Source: Prunus persica (Eukaryota; Streptophyta; Magnoliopsida; Rosales; Rosaceae). Taken from it: a DNA stretch of 64,000 nt. Numbering within the stretch: the stretch's first letter is position 1; every line of letters begins with the position of its first letter. Of this stretch, positions 20,877 to 32,439 are shown in pieces. A model generated the notes under the pieces. That model made no database searches, had not been told where the DNA came from, and worked only from the letters and a program-made list of their open reading frames with translations. The stretch is from NCBI RefSeq assembly GCF_000346465.2, contig NC_034015.1:8777744-8841743 (forward strand), written 5' to 3'. The position numbers were made by a program, and so were the translations under genes.

Positions 20877-23144
20877 TCCATTGGCCTTTGCTCAATTGAT
20901 TGATTAGCTTGTCTGTTCCTTATCTTCAGCATATTGCAGAACTGTTGACTAGTCATCTTCGTTTTAGTTGACTAGTCAAATATAAATTTTTGTTTACTTG
21001 GTGTGTAAATGTTCAAAACATCTATTTCTTCTGATCTCTGATGGTGCAAAGTTTGAATCATTTTATGCTTTGCCTGATTTGTGCATAATTCCCCCCTTCT
21101 AGTTTGGAGTCATTAGATGAAATTTTTTGGTGTTGTTACGTCCTCTTAGTGAGACAAGTGTTGTGATCCATTGTGGACAATCATTGTTATAATCTCCTAT
21201 CTTATCTCACTCTCTCAAGCAAGTGTGACCAATGTAGTCACGACTCTAGGAAGGTATAAGGTGATTGAAGAATCTAGAGCAAGAGCCACAAAATTGGGCC
21301 ACTCAAGCACTTAAGTCTGGGATGTGCAAATAACAAACATAATAAATGGCCAGATTGAGTGATGAAAATCAAATTGGTTGAGTCTATGCTTTGAGTTTGT
21401 CTTGAAGGTTCATTATATACTTGTCTCTCCAAGAGTGATATTTCTTCATCTCTTGTGTTTTTCTTTTGGCTCTGAACCTCCTCTGTCCATCTTGCCGTAT
21501 CTCTGAGCATGAAATCTAATTCATATTCTATCTATCAGAGTTAGTTGCAATTGTTATGTTTGCACATGTGGTTATCTTCTCTCTCTCTTACTTACTGTGC
21601 TTGAAGATTTGGACTAGGCTATAGTAGCTAATATATCATTGATCACTTGATATATTTTCTAGTTCATGTTTGTGTTTTTAAAGCCAAAATCATGTCTTCT
21701 TCAAGGTCGATGCTAAAATTGCTGCTTGTTATGATATTGCTTGAGTTCACTAGTCAACATATGCTCATGCTGATTGTGGTTGACTAGTCGTCTGCTTAAT
21801 AGGGATCTTGTGCCTTTTGATGAAATTAATTTTCACTCTCTAAGAACCAAGACCATTGGTTATGACACAAAGCACAAAGGCTCACTTGTCTTCTCCTTGT
21901 CTCATTTACACCTTCTGTTTCAATATTGGTACTGTGTTTATGTGTGGTCGTGTTTGGATGATGCCACTTTGGTCTATGACCCTATCTTAATAAGTTGTGT
22001 TACCACATTCAATGATTTAGCCTAACATAATTCTTGAAATCCTTACGAGTCTGTTGTGCTATATAAGTTTAGGATTGTTGGCTAATTTATTTTGTTGGGG
22101 AGTTTCTTTGAGATGCATATGTTTTGGCAACATTCTTGCTGGTTGTTTTTATCATTTTCATACATCAATGTTGCCTTCCTAAGCCTTATCTCGATTGATT
22201 TGCTCTCTTTTGTTCTTGGCTGTGTCTATGAGGTTGTTGGTCTTTTGATGCCACCTCAAATTTAGACATGCGTGACTAGTACATTTCATAGTCCACTCTC
22301 TTCTCCTTGTGCTTTTTGGAAGCTATGTTGTGTTTTTTGGACAACCTAGAGACTTATTTCTTGTATTCTTTCTCACATGTCCTCAATTTTGAGGAAAAAA
22401 TTAGGGTTCATCTTGCATGGTGCTTTCTTCAAATTTGACATTGATTGACGCCTTAAATTTTAAAATCTTGGTGCTTTGTCTTGATTTTGCACTATGGTGT
22501 GTGAAGAAAAATTCATTGGTTGTCCCTTGTTTTGATAAATATGTTGCTTAAACTCTGTCTTTTTAGGGGAGTTTCTTTATGTGTAATGTGTACACATTGA
22601 AATTAAATTCAGCCACTTGATTTTAATTGCTTTAGGTATGATTCCTTGCAACTTGTGCTCCATTTCTTATTCTTTTTAGCCTGATGCAATTTTGTGTTTG
22701 TTGGCTATTTGCTGAATTAGTACGTCAAAGGTTAATTCCTTTATGCTATATGATACTGAGGGGGAGTATGTTTTCTAAAGGGGCGTTTTGCTTTAGGGGG
22801 AGTTTCTATTTGTGTAGTGGTTTTAATGTTGTACCCTCTATAGGTTGATAGGGGGAGTTGTCTTGTTGTGTTTTTGAACAAATGTTGTTTTACTTTGTAA
22901 TCAAATATGTCATGTGCATATTGTTAAAATCTGATTATGTGACTTATGTTTAATTCACTTGATTACTGTTTCTCTATATTTGCCTTTTTGCTCTTTCCTT
23001 ATCAACATGGGGGAGAACACTCTCAACCCTATATTGCATATATTGCATATTGCTTCAACTTTATGTGATATAATATGCTTGTCTTGTGCTTGGGAGTTTG
23101 GTTGTTGTTTTGCAGGTACTTCATGTCATCATCTCCTTAGGTTT
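20877..23144 (+). other. 3' non-coding region of Sirevirus element 2
   Basis: This matches 8994-11280 of element 1, with small indels and one variant patch (22767-22890, with AGGGGGAG runs at 22795 and 22849). It includes TGACTAGTCA copies near 20945 and 20969. No gene is supported. It ends at a deletion junction that removed the purine tract. Confidence 0.78.
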
Positions 23145-23148
23145 GGTT

Positions 23149-24441
23149 CAAGAAAATTGACAAAGGTAAATTGTGCATTGCATAACATTGCATTAAACTG
23201 TTTTCATAAAATGATGACTAGTCATCTGTTTCTTGTATGACTAGTCATCCTTATTCTGTAGGATTTCCAACTGGATAACCAACTTTTTTGTCCTATTCTC
23301 TTTTCTCTCTCTACTGCCATGTGTGATTCTGACCTAAGGGAATTTTTGTCTATAAAGGCTAAGGAATTCCTCTTTGGGCAGTTGTCTCTTTTGGGTGGAA
23401 GTTTTGGAAAGTTTGGCTTGCCATCTTTCGCTTCTTCTTCCTCAAGAGAGAACCATCTTATTTTCATCTTTGAGTTTTTCCAAATTGATTTCTTTTTGAA
23501 AAACTGCATTTGATATACTAATATGCATCTAGCTACTTAAGACACTGTCTCATTTATATCTAGGTCAGATTCAAGATTGATTTCTTCAAGATTGATTTCT
23601 TCAAGAGTATGGTTTCTTGAAGAAATTGGTCATTCTCATTTGAATCCAAATTTTGGTTTCTGTTTGAGTTAGAGCTTGCAAGCTAGTGCCATGGGATAAA
23701 CGAGCTGGAGAAGGAGCTACCACTACCATGAAGAACTGAGCTTCAAGCTTTGCTAAGTTGGAGAAGAAGATTGCACAAATGAGGTATAGCTCATCTTCCT
23801 AAATAGATCTAGGTTTTTCTTGAGCTTGCTTGTGCTCTTTTGTAAAAATCTTTTTCTACTTAGTGGATTGCCTGGTCGGTTGATGACCCCCAGTTTTTCC
23901 CAATGGTGGGTTTCTGGGTGAACAATTTCTATTTGCATCTCTATAAATTCTGGGTTTGTATTCTTGGTGGTTGACTAGTCATCGTATGAATTCCGGGTTT
24001 GTGTTCTTGGTGGTTGACTAGTCATCGTATGAATTGTGGTTGACTACTCATCATATGAATTCTGGGTTTGTGTTCTTAGTGGTTGACTAGTCATCGTATG
24101 AATTCTGGGTCTGTATCCTTGTAGTTGACTAGTCATCATTATCTGCTGTTTGGTGTTTGCTTGATTATGTTGTCTTCACACACTTTCACCATAGTTGTAG
24201 CTAGCACAGGGGATGCCTAAATTGACGGGTCCTTCTGAGTGTCTAGGTTGTCACTAGTAATTCTCTAGGCTTGCAAGTACATCTTGGTATGCTCTGTGTA
24301 TGTTATTATTTGGTATAATTCATATCTGACAGTTGACTAGTCATAAGAGTATTTGGTCAAGGTCTAGAGTGTGTGAAGTTTGTTGCGTTCTTGGTTGAAT
24401 ATCTTTTAAGTTTACCCCTTGTCACCTAAGTACCAATTTCA
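23149..24441 (+). repeat. Sirevirus LTR lacking its first 140 bp, shared by elements 2 and 3
   Basis: From CAAGAAAATTGACAAAG onward this is an LTR. On its left the internal DNA of element 2 stops at GGTTTGGTT, so the two are joined over GGTT (23145-23148). On its right a primer site and gag follow at once, so it serves as 3' end of element 2 and 5' end of element 3. It holds seven intact palindromes plus one mutated copy near 24039. Confidence 0.87.
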
Positions 24442-24443
24442 AT

Positions 24444-24458
24444 TGGTATCAGAGCACC
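24444..24458 (+). promoter_or_regulatory. Primer-binding site of Sirevirus copy 3
   Basis: TGGTATCAGAGCACC lies two bases after the LTR end ATTTCA, exactly as in element 1. Confidence 0.87.
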
Positions 24459-24489
24459 AGCTCTTAACATAAATAGAGAGATCCTTTGG

Positions 24490-25210
24490 GTGCTAATTGG
24501 TATTAGGTGTGCAAACATAAAAATGGATCAAATTGCTCCTTGCATTCATGATGAGCTTGCCTTGTTTGTTAAGAATTATAGAAGGGTTGTCGAAGATAAA
24601 ACCAAAGTCACTAGCAATTCTCATAATCTTCCTAGTTCGTCAACATATGTGTCTCAAGACAATGTTTTTAAGGAGATGAATTTTTTGGACTCTTATGACT
24701 TTAGGGAGAACAAAAGTTTGAAAGGTCTTGTAAAGTGCTATCTATGTGGTGGTGTTGGTCACATTGATGTGGAATGTACAAATAACCATATGACAGAGTC
24801 TAATGGGAGAGGAGTCAATTAGTGCACAATGGAGTGATAATGATAGTGATGATTCCAATAACTATATCACTTCATCTTATGAAGAGGCAAATAATTTTGC
24901 CCTTGTTGGTTCTGTTCATAACTCTAGCCTTGCTAGAGTTCATGTAGTTATGGAAGGAAAATCTGATTCAGGAAATGAATCTGTGTCTGGAGATGATAGG
25001 CAGGATGACCAGTCATGCAGAGAACATGATGACCAGTCATACAAGGAACAGGATGACCAGTCATACTTGGGTATGTGTGAAAAGTATGATGTCCTTTTTA
25101 CTGAAACTTCCAAGCTTAAGGAAAGAAATCTCTTACTTGAAGTGAAGGTAAAGAACCTGGAAATTCTTAATTGCACTTTTAAAGAAGCAAATAATGAATT
25201 GAGTGAAAAT
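24490..25210 (+). pseudogene. Truncated Sirevirus gag (copy 3)
   Basis: This is the same gag start as elements 1 and 2, with knuckle CYLCGGVGHIDVEC. A 2-base deletion near 24810 (GGGAGAGGAGTC where element 2 has GGGAGAGAAGAGTC) shifts the frame. The second part continues to NNELSEN at 25210, where unrelated DNA begins. The threefold DDQS repeat is present (DDQSCREHDDQSYKEQ, then DDQSY). The rest of the element is missing. Confidence 0.87.
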
Positions 25211-25850
25211 CTGTCATGATGGTCAGTTTGCTTTTCCTGATGAACAACTCCCTTGCTCCCTACTTATCTCTTGAAAACGTGGCATGCTTATCTCTTGGAA
25301 AGGCAACCTTCTGTTTGGGCCTAAATTGGCATGCCCCGCCCAAAATTGAAAAGCCCATGTCAAAATTTTGGCAGCCACCAAAGTTTATCTTGAGTTTGGG
25401 CCAATTCTCGGCACGCCCAGCTTGTTTTTTTAAAAGGGCTAGAAAACATAAACATTTGGGCTTTTTATCTACAAAGGATTAAAAGGAACCAACACAGCCT
25501 TTTTCACACCATGTGATCTCTACCCCAAAAAAAGACAAGTCAGTAGATCTTTTCTCTAAGAACCCACGTGACTACCTGACTTTGAAAAGTCAAAAATTTC
25601 AGCTATCATAGGAGAGTTGACAGGGAGTTAATGAAGGCAAGTATAAAAAGAATACATCTCTAAATCTTTTTTCAACTAATATTTTCAGCCAAAAGATCAA
25701 AATCCCTTTATATATATATATATACAGAAAAATTCTGCACCAGAGCAGGTGTCATTTCCAAGGGATAAGCTGACTACATTTTCTAAAAAGACAAGTAGGG
25801 AGCAGAGAGTTGTTCATCAGGAAAATCAAACTAACCATCATGGTAGACTG
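25211..25850. mobile_element. Inverted-repeat element or fold-back inside the gag break
   Basis: About 90 bp at 25213-25310 (starting TGTCATGATGGTCAGTTTG) recur inverted at 25755-25848 (ending CAAACTAACCATCATGGTAG), with roughly 80 percent identity by eye. It begins exactly where gag copy 3 is cut. The centre is AT-rich and holds no gene. It could be a MITE, a fold-back element, or part of the LTR-like DNA that follows. Confidence 0.5.
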
Positions 25851-26407
25851 CATTCTTACCAAGGGCAGTTAAAAGATTAAAAAGGGATTAGGTTTTCTTT
25901 CAGGAAAAGCAGGGAAGTAATCACCATAAAGAACTATCTGTTGATGGCTTTATTTGCCAGAATAGATAAAATTCCATTTTTCTTGGCATTTAAAATAAAA
26001 AGATCTTCCTTTTTGAAAATCTGCCACCCATTATTAAAAGATTAGAAGCCCCACTCCAACATTTTCTATAAGTATGAGAGGAGGTGAACAGATAAAAAGA
26101 CAGCAAAAAAAAAAATCAATCAAGACAAAAACTGTCAAAGTCACAATTGACAAACTGAAAAAGATCCATTGATCTCAAAAGCCTTCAAACACTGAAGCAA
26201 CCAAAGCTCATTGAACCACAAGAAACAAGTTAGCTAGAATTCAAAATCTCCGATTTCAGTTCAGTTCAGAGAAACAGTTATACAAAGCGAGATTTCTCTC
26301 GTTACAAATTTGGTTAAGCATAAGCCAAATCAAGCAGAGTCCGGGTTTTTACAAATATGAAAACCTCAAAAAAATTGTGGAAAGCCCTGATCAAGCAGAA
26401 CAAGTAA
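25490..26407 (+). repeat. Diverged LTR-like repeat also present in the inverted arms
   Basis: 25490-25760 (AAGACAAGTCAGTAGATC, then CTGACTTTGAAAAGTCAAAA) matches 37850-38085 of the right arm, and its reverse complement lies in the left arm near 29860-30050. The first part overlaps the inverted-repeat element. Further on there is a purine-rich stretch and no frame. It looks like a non-coding retroelement end. The family is not identified. Confidence 0.5.
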
Positions 26408-29168
26408 TGTAACAACCCGATCCGAAATTAATTTTTAATTATTAATTTATTATGGAAAAAGACTATTTTCCCCCTAGAATATTTTATTAAGTCTAAAGTT
26501 GACTTTTGACCGGGAAGGAATTTGGAAATTTCGATTGTACTGTTGTGTAAATCACGTTGAAACGAGTCCGTAGACACATAGTGAGCTCAAATTCGAGTTG
26601 TAACAAGGAAAATACAATCAAAATTCAAGTAGGGGCAAAAACATAATTTTTGAAAACTGGATTTTAAAATCAGAAATCTCTCTTCTCTCTCCTTCGTGCA
26701 TCTTCTTCTCTCTCTCTCTCCCCGACATTTTCTCCCTCTCTCTCTTTGAAACTTCGGCCACCGTCCACGGCCAGCCATGAGACCGGTGCCAAAACAACCG
26801 GCCTGGTCCCCCCATCGAACCCCAACCTCCCTCCGTCACTAGCCATTGTCTCAGCCACCGGAAAACCATGAAAACATGCCGGTTTTCGCACGAAATTTCA
26901 ATCGGTCATTCTCCGTCCTCCGGCCACCATTTTCAGTGATCAAGGTATGAAATCTCATCTACTCTTCGAGCTCTAGCTGCCTGTGGGGTAGGAATTGGTT
27001 GATTTGGCATGTAGGAAAACGATTTTGGAACTTGGTTTTGGGCCGATTTCGGGTTGAAATTCTGGCTACTTTCGGCCATTTTTCGGGGTAGGTCTAAGAA
27101 CAAAAGTGGCTTCAATCGATGTCCTGAACCTAGGGTAGGAGCCTTGGCCCGTAATTTTGAGATTTTCCGGTGAGTGTTATTGCTTTGGGCACCCACGCGC
27201 TGCCGGCACGTGCGGCGGTGCGTGGGCAAAGCGGTGACGCCCCATTTCATCCTGATGTGATCCTTGTGTTGTCACGAGTGCGTAGGTGTGCTCGGATTCC
27301 AATTCGGATGTCGTTTGAGTCTCTAACGGATTTCGCCTATTGCGCATTATCCGGGTTCGATGGGTTCAAACTGTTGGATCGACTTGAATTTAATATATGT
27401 TGATCTAGGTATTCCTAGGATCGTATAGGATTTCGCGGATCATGAATCAGAGTCCCGGATCAATAATTCAAAGTTTAATTAAATTATAACCGTCTGATCG
27501 CATGATTGTGATCAATCTGACTGTCCAATTCGGACCAAACTTGCAGAACATCGTTATTAAAATATGTGGAACCTATAGGAACTCTCGGATCGATAAATGA
27601 AGGTCGTGAACTCCACGGGGTCTCGGGTTGACCAATATGGAAGTTTATCACTTAGTGAGTCTCGGGTCTTTTTAGACAATTCTAACTGTCCGAAATGTTT
27701 AAGTGGGCATAGGAATAATCTTAAATTGGGTACACGCACTTTTAGAAGCCAGGTATCAGGGTTTTGGAATTAAATGATTATGTTGAGTATTTATATTAAT
27801 TAAATATTTATTATGGCATAAATAGGTACTCAGGCACCAGTTGACCCGCAGAAGGGACCTTCGAAAGGTCCAGCTAGCTCGGACGCTCAGTGAGCGGACT
27901 TTTGTTTTCTAAATGATTTTATGCAAATGAATTTCATTGTTTGATCTTGAATAAGTTATTATTTGTTTATGGCTTTCCAAGCATGATTGGTTGATTGTGA
28001 ATATTTTTGTTATTTTTTGTTTATATGTAAGTTGAGCATGACTTGGAAAGTAGGAAATGAGGTGATTACTAGATTGATTGATTTGATGGGAAGTAAAATT
28101 ATAGTTTCCAAGAATGGCAACAAGATTCAAGAATAGAATGAAGAATAGTTTTATAATCATTTTTATAATCTTTAATCTTTTTTTTTTTTGAGAATATATT
28201 TATTTTAAAAACCACCTTATGTACCCAAGGTTGCCTCGGAATAAAAGTTGCCTCTGAATAAATATTGCCTTCGGAATAAAATTGTTGCCTTCGATATAGT
28301 CAGCGCGCTTGACATTTGCCTCATGAGCTTCAGGGATGCCCGGACCGTGGGAGTGAGGAATGCGGATCAGGTTGACTAAAGGTCTCCCAAATCTTGCTAG
28401 GGTTGCGGCTCGGGTTGACCTTGTATTACCGAGACCTGCTAGGACGTGTCACGAGGAATTAATGGAAAATAAAGGAATTGACGGATATAAATCCATACAC
28501 CTAGGTGGGAGGAAATTATTATTTTTCAATGGTTTCAATTGTTTTCATGATTTGATTGGATGCATGATCGATAATATATATATATATATAAATACGCATG
28601 TTGATTTCAGTACGAATATAGAACATTGAGATAATAGAGTTTTCTAACTGTTTTTACGGAGGGCTTAGTATGTTCGTATGCTATTTTCTAAACTTTTATT
28701 TTTTCTCCACTCACATGTTTTTCAATGTTTTGCGCCCCCAAGTAATAGTCGTGTACCAGAGTGTCACCATAGGGCTGTCACTTCTTCTCATCCATCTATT
28801 TTGCTACGTAGGATCTCTTTGTTATCATATTATCCCTTTGTAAATTCTAAACTAGCAGCTCTGATATTGCCCTAGGTTTTCTGTATGGCCTAAGGCCGTT
28901 TAGTTTAGTTGAATTATTTAGATGTAAATTGAAAGCATGCTGGTAGTTGGGTTATTTATTTATTTATGCTTTTGACAGGTTGAAATGTTGGGAAATGATC
29001 AAATTACAGGAGAGGTTCTGTCGAATTTTCAGTAGAGGTCGAACTTGTAATAAACCTGAATTTAAACTAGAAGGGCAATTTAGTCATTGTGCCCGGCGCC
29101 CGCCAAGTGTTAGACACGCACAGGGTTCAGCTCGGATTCCAAAGTGAAATTTAGGTCGGGTCCTTTCA
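26408..29168 (+). mobile_element. Solo gypsy-type LTR A (about 2.76 kb)
   Basis: It starts TGTAACAACCCGATCC and ends GGTCCTTTCA, matching in parts the clean solo LTR at 55383-57685 (shared GCTCTAGCTGCCTGT, GAGATTTTCCGGTGA, TTGTCACGAGTGCGTAGG). Its length and ends fit the long LTRs of chromovirus (Tekay/Del-like) gypsy elements. Flanking pentamers AGTAA and GGTAC do not match, so one end may be rearranged. No internal coding region is attached. A CT-rich stretch lies near 26680-26750. Confidence 0.72.
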
Positions 29169-30225
29169 GGTACTACAGTGTAGTTCCAGCTCAGTAATCA
29201 TCAAATCCAGCCACTTCTACCCCTTCCAGACTGAAGAGACTCCAATTCTGCCTATTCAAAAAGCCTTCCAGGGCTTGAAATAGCCAAACTCGATCGTTGG
29301 TATCGATTTATAGCTGAAACTTGACAGTTGAAGGTGTTGATGGTCCAATCCAGCACAGATATACCCAGTCCAGTCTAGATCAAAAGCAGCTATCCAGGCC
29401 GAAATTGAAGTCCAATGCTTTTTTTCTTTTTTTTTTCAGAGTTGGTCTTTCCTTTTCTGAGCTTTGTAAAAGGAAATTTTGCCTAAAACAGTTCACTTGT
29501 TTATCATTTATTCTGGCCAGAACTACCAGTTTTTGTACTATGAAAAATTATGAAGTTCTCACCTGTCTGAGGCAAGAAAAGAACTTCCTTGGGAAATATT
29601 CCTCACCCAAATTCACAATCGTTTGTTTAGAAATCAATAACTTGGGGCGCATGTTATCTATTTTTAAGAAGTCTGCTAGGGTTTTCATTGCTAGCAGTGG
29701 CACGCTCATGCACAAAAGAAAGTTGACTAGTTGACCACCAATGGTTTTCAAGCCAATGGGGAACCTTCCCCTACCATCACAGGATCAGAATCAAAATAGG
29801 TGAACACCTTCCTTGGTGCAGAGCTTCCCTGTATGTAATAAAAGAGATTTGATCTTCTTTCTTTGGCTGCAAAAATGGAGAAGTCTTCCAGTAAGACCTG
29901 CCTTCATTAACTCCCTATTAACTCCTCTGTGATAATTGAAAATTTTGACTTTTCAAAGTCAGGAAGTCGCGTGGGCCTTTTTGAGAAAACATTTTTTTGT
30001 GAGAAAAAGATCTGCTGACTTGCTTTTTTTGGAGTTGAGATCAAGTGGTGAGAATTTTTCAGAAGAGCCTTAGGTAGGCACCACACCGGTGTCCGAAGCT
30101 TGACGATTGCTTCTTCCACTTTGTCGTCTGCAGGTTCTTTCCTTTCCGAATATCCTCACCTTCCCCCTTGCTAAAGACACACCATATTACTCTAAGTTGA
30201 CCCTCTCCGAAGAAGAGCCTCAACA

Positions 30226-30515
30226 CCTATAGTTGCACATTTAGACTTCAGTGGCATATCCTGTGCTGTAAATTCTACCTCTGTTTGTTCGTGGCAGCTT
30301 CTTCTCCTAGAGTGGCACTTTCTACATTGGCGAAGGATGTGAATATTGATCTTTCATAAAAAACAATTTGACAGAAAACAAGAAATAGACAAATACATAG
30401 AATTGAAAAAACAAATAAATATTCAAACAAAAAAAATAAAGTAATTTTATTTTATTTGTTTTTTATTAACAGAAGGAAGGATGCAAACTAAGAACCTCTC
30501 TTAAGTTGAAATTAG
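30226..30515 (+). repeat. First copy of a tandemly duplicated flank motif
   Basis: TTGCACATTTAGACTTC through GTGGCAGCTTCTTC (30232-30306), and on to TTAACAGAAGGAAGGATGC (30467-30485), recurs at 32037-32112 and continues at 33888-33935. The second copy is split by a Mutator-type element and a Helitron. This one is uninterrupted and shows the empty-site form. Confidence 0.7.
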
Positions 30516-31069
30516 TGTCGGCCCTGAACAGGGGCAGTCAGTGCAACTACTCTGGGTCCACTGTCCAGGGGGTCCAAATTTTTTTAAATTTTAATTTTAT
30601 AAAGAGGTATATTATATTTATTATATATTCTTTTAATATTTAAAAAAAAAAAAAGTAACATGGGCTATTTTTTAACTCTTTTAAGCTCTAATTGATTGCA
30701 AATTTGGAAGTTTTAAGTTTGTTGTTGTGGAGGGGGATTTCTCAAATTCCAAGTTATGTTGTTCTTTATTTATTATTTGAAGTATTAAAATTTCATTGGA
30801 TTTCCTTGTACTGTTTCTGATTTCAAGTAGCAATGATTCCTTAAAAAACAAGAATTTGAAAGTCAAAAAAGAAAAAGAAATGATTGAATTGTTAATTACA
30901 AATATTTATCTTGTTTCGGCATTAGATTTGAATGTATGAAGTGTAACCTCTTATTTTAGATTTTTATATATTGATGTTTGAATTTATATAATTTATATAT
31001 TTATCTTAAATGTTAAATTTTTAGTTAATTCGAATAAGTTAAATCTTGATTGAAAAATGAGATTGAGTC

Positions 31070-31360
31070 TGGCAAGGCAAAGGCATTGTTTTCGGCTGGA
31101 TTGGCTCCACATTGGTTATGGCCTACAATTGGGTTGAATAGAGAGGAAATTTAGTTTTTTTGCAGGAGGTGCGTGATACTCTTTTTTCTTGACCGGATTT
31201 TCCTCCACAGGGGTTTTCATGGCAAGGTTTTAACAAGGCTACCCGAGATGCATCTCCTTTCTCCATATTTTTTGGGGTCCTTTTGTATCTCATATTGAGT
31301 GTTACTTAAAGTAATAAAGATTTTTCATTTGATAAAAAAATAAAATAAAATAAAATTCAA
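31070..31360 (+). mobile_element. LINE-like 3' tail (weak)
   Basis: TTTTTTCTTGACCGG, then CAAGGTTTTAACAAGGC, then TTTTGTATCTCATATTG and AATAAAGATTTTTCATTTG, followed by an A-rich run, resembles the 3' untranslated end of plant non-LTR elements. No coding sequence is attached. Similar T-rich phrases occur in some copia LTRs, so the call is tentative. Confidence 0.35.
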
Positions 31361-32200
31361 CTCATATAAATGTTGATAATTATATTCATGATTAGTTCGA
31401 TATCCAATTATAGCTAGCCGATGAAATTAAAGTATTGTGTAAATATGTTGTCGTTTGTGAAAAAGAAATACAAAATAATCACGTTAAGCCTTGAACATAT
31501 CCGTCACAATAATCAATTTTGTCGGAATGGAGATAGACCTAGTAGATGGACATATTGGTATCCTTAATTTAAGAAGAAAAAAAATGTAATAGTAGATAAA
31601 TTGATATATATGGAGCCAAAGTAATTGAAGGTAGTTTTGCAGCCAAATTAATTTAGCCAAACGACGACTTCCAAATTTCATGATGCTGGTCTGTGGAAAA
31701 TTGAGACTCATTAAAGATTACTTGAATGTCTTGGAGTCTGCAAAGATAGAAGACCAAAAAGACTTGAATCTGCACCACTTGTCTTTGAGGAAGAAAAGTC
31801 CAATAAGAAGGTTACATACGTATGCAAGATAACCAATAAAATGTCACATGGGATATGTATAAATTTTGATTTATTTTTATTTTTTATACAAATGATATTA
31901 GTGGCAATTTTTTTCTTCACGTCCTGTGGAAAAGAAAATGTATATCCCTGAGTGTTGAAAATTCTAGCTCTGCTTGTTCGTGGCAATTTAAGGGGATCTA
32001 ATAAAACACATTTCAATGGCCTTATAGTTCAGTACAGTTGCACATTTAGACTTTAGTGGCATATCCTGCGCTGTAAATTCTACCTCTATTTGTTCGTGGC
32101 AGCTTCTTCATGGGTTGTCCTCGGCCAACTACTAAAACGAAGGACATATATCTTCATAGAAAAAATTAATTTGGGAGTTTTGAAGTAATAACTTGGTTTT

Positions 32201-32209
32201 TTTTGTTTT
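32201..32209. repeat. Left 9-bp target duplication of the Mutator-type element
   Basis: TTTTGTTTT here and TTTTGTTTA at 33591-33599 agree in 8 of 9 bases. A 9-bp duplication is the Mutator superfamily hallmark. Confidence 0.7.
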
Positions 32210-32439
32210 GGGTAAATTACTCAAATGGTCCTCAAACTTGTACTCGATTTATATTTTAGTCCCTCAATTAAATTATTAGTCCAAATGGTACATAAATTCT
32301 ACTTTAATCTCCCATTTGATCCAACCTTTAATTTTCCGTTAGATTTAACCAAATTTTAGGGTAAATATGACTTTTCATAATTAACAAATAAAATAGGGTT
32401 AAAACAAATAAAAAATTATCAAATAATTGAAGAAAAAGA

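Larger units (their letters stand above)
16236..24441 (+). mobile_element. Sirevirus-type Ty1/copia element 2, non-autonomous
   Basis: Same family as element 1: 5' LTR 16236-17610, primer site 17612, gag 17658-19160, deleted pol 19380-20876, 3' non-coding region, and a 3' LTR lacking its first 140 bp (23149-24441). It keeps more integrase than element 1, but shares its reverse-transcriptase deletion junction, the frameshift, the stop in RNase H and the changed integrase aspartate. Its purine tract and 3' LTR start were lost in one deletion at 23145-23148. More single-base differences from element 1 than element 1 has between its own LTRs indicate an older insertion. Confidence 0.9.
28925..32118. 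repeat. Left arm of a large inverted duplication
   Basis: This 3194-bp block matches the reverse complement of 35784-38973 from end to end, with only scattered differences that I can find (for example a 4-base difference near 30890 and single bases near 28990, 29757, 29800 and 31230). The outer boundary lies inside solo LTR A. The inner boundary lies just after CTTCTTCATGGGTTGT. The arm contains the LTR A end, LTR-like repeat DNA, an 80-bp motif seen twice, a LINE-like tail and AT-rich flank. No gene is supported in it. Confidence 0.92.

Noticed and set aside
26587..27403. Several 60-105-residue frames in solo LTR A
   Set aside because: They overlap on both strands in CT-rich LTR sequence, are not shared with LTR B, and have no domain.
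29321..29734. 137-residue frame in the left arm and its mirror at 38164-38577
   Set aside because: It lies in LTR-like repeat DNA, has no recognisable domain, and its preservation only reflects the recent arm duplication.
31711..32016. 101-residue frame duplicated in both arms (35886-36191)
   Set aside because: AT-rich, no motif, no splice or promoter context. The identity is explained by the inverted duplication.
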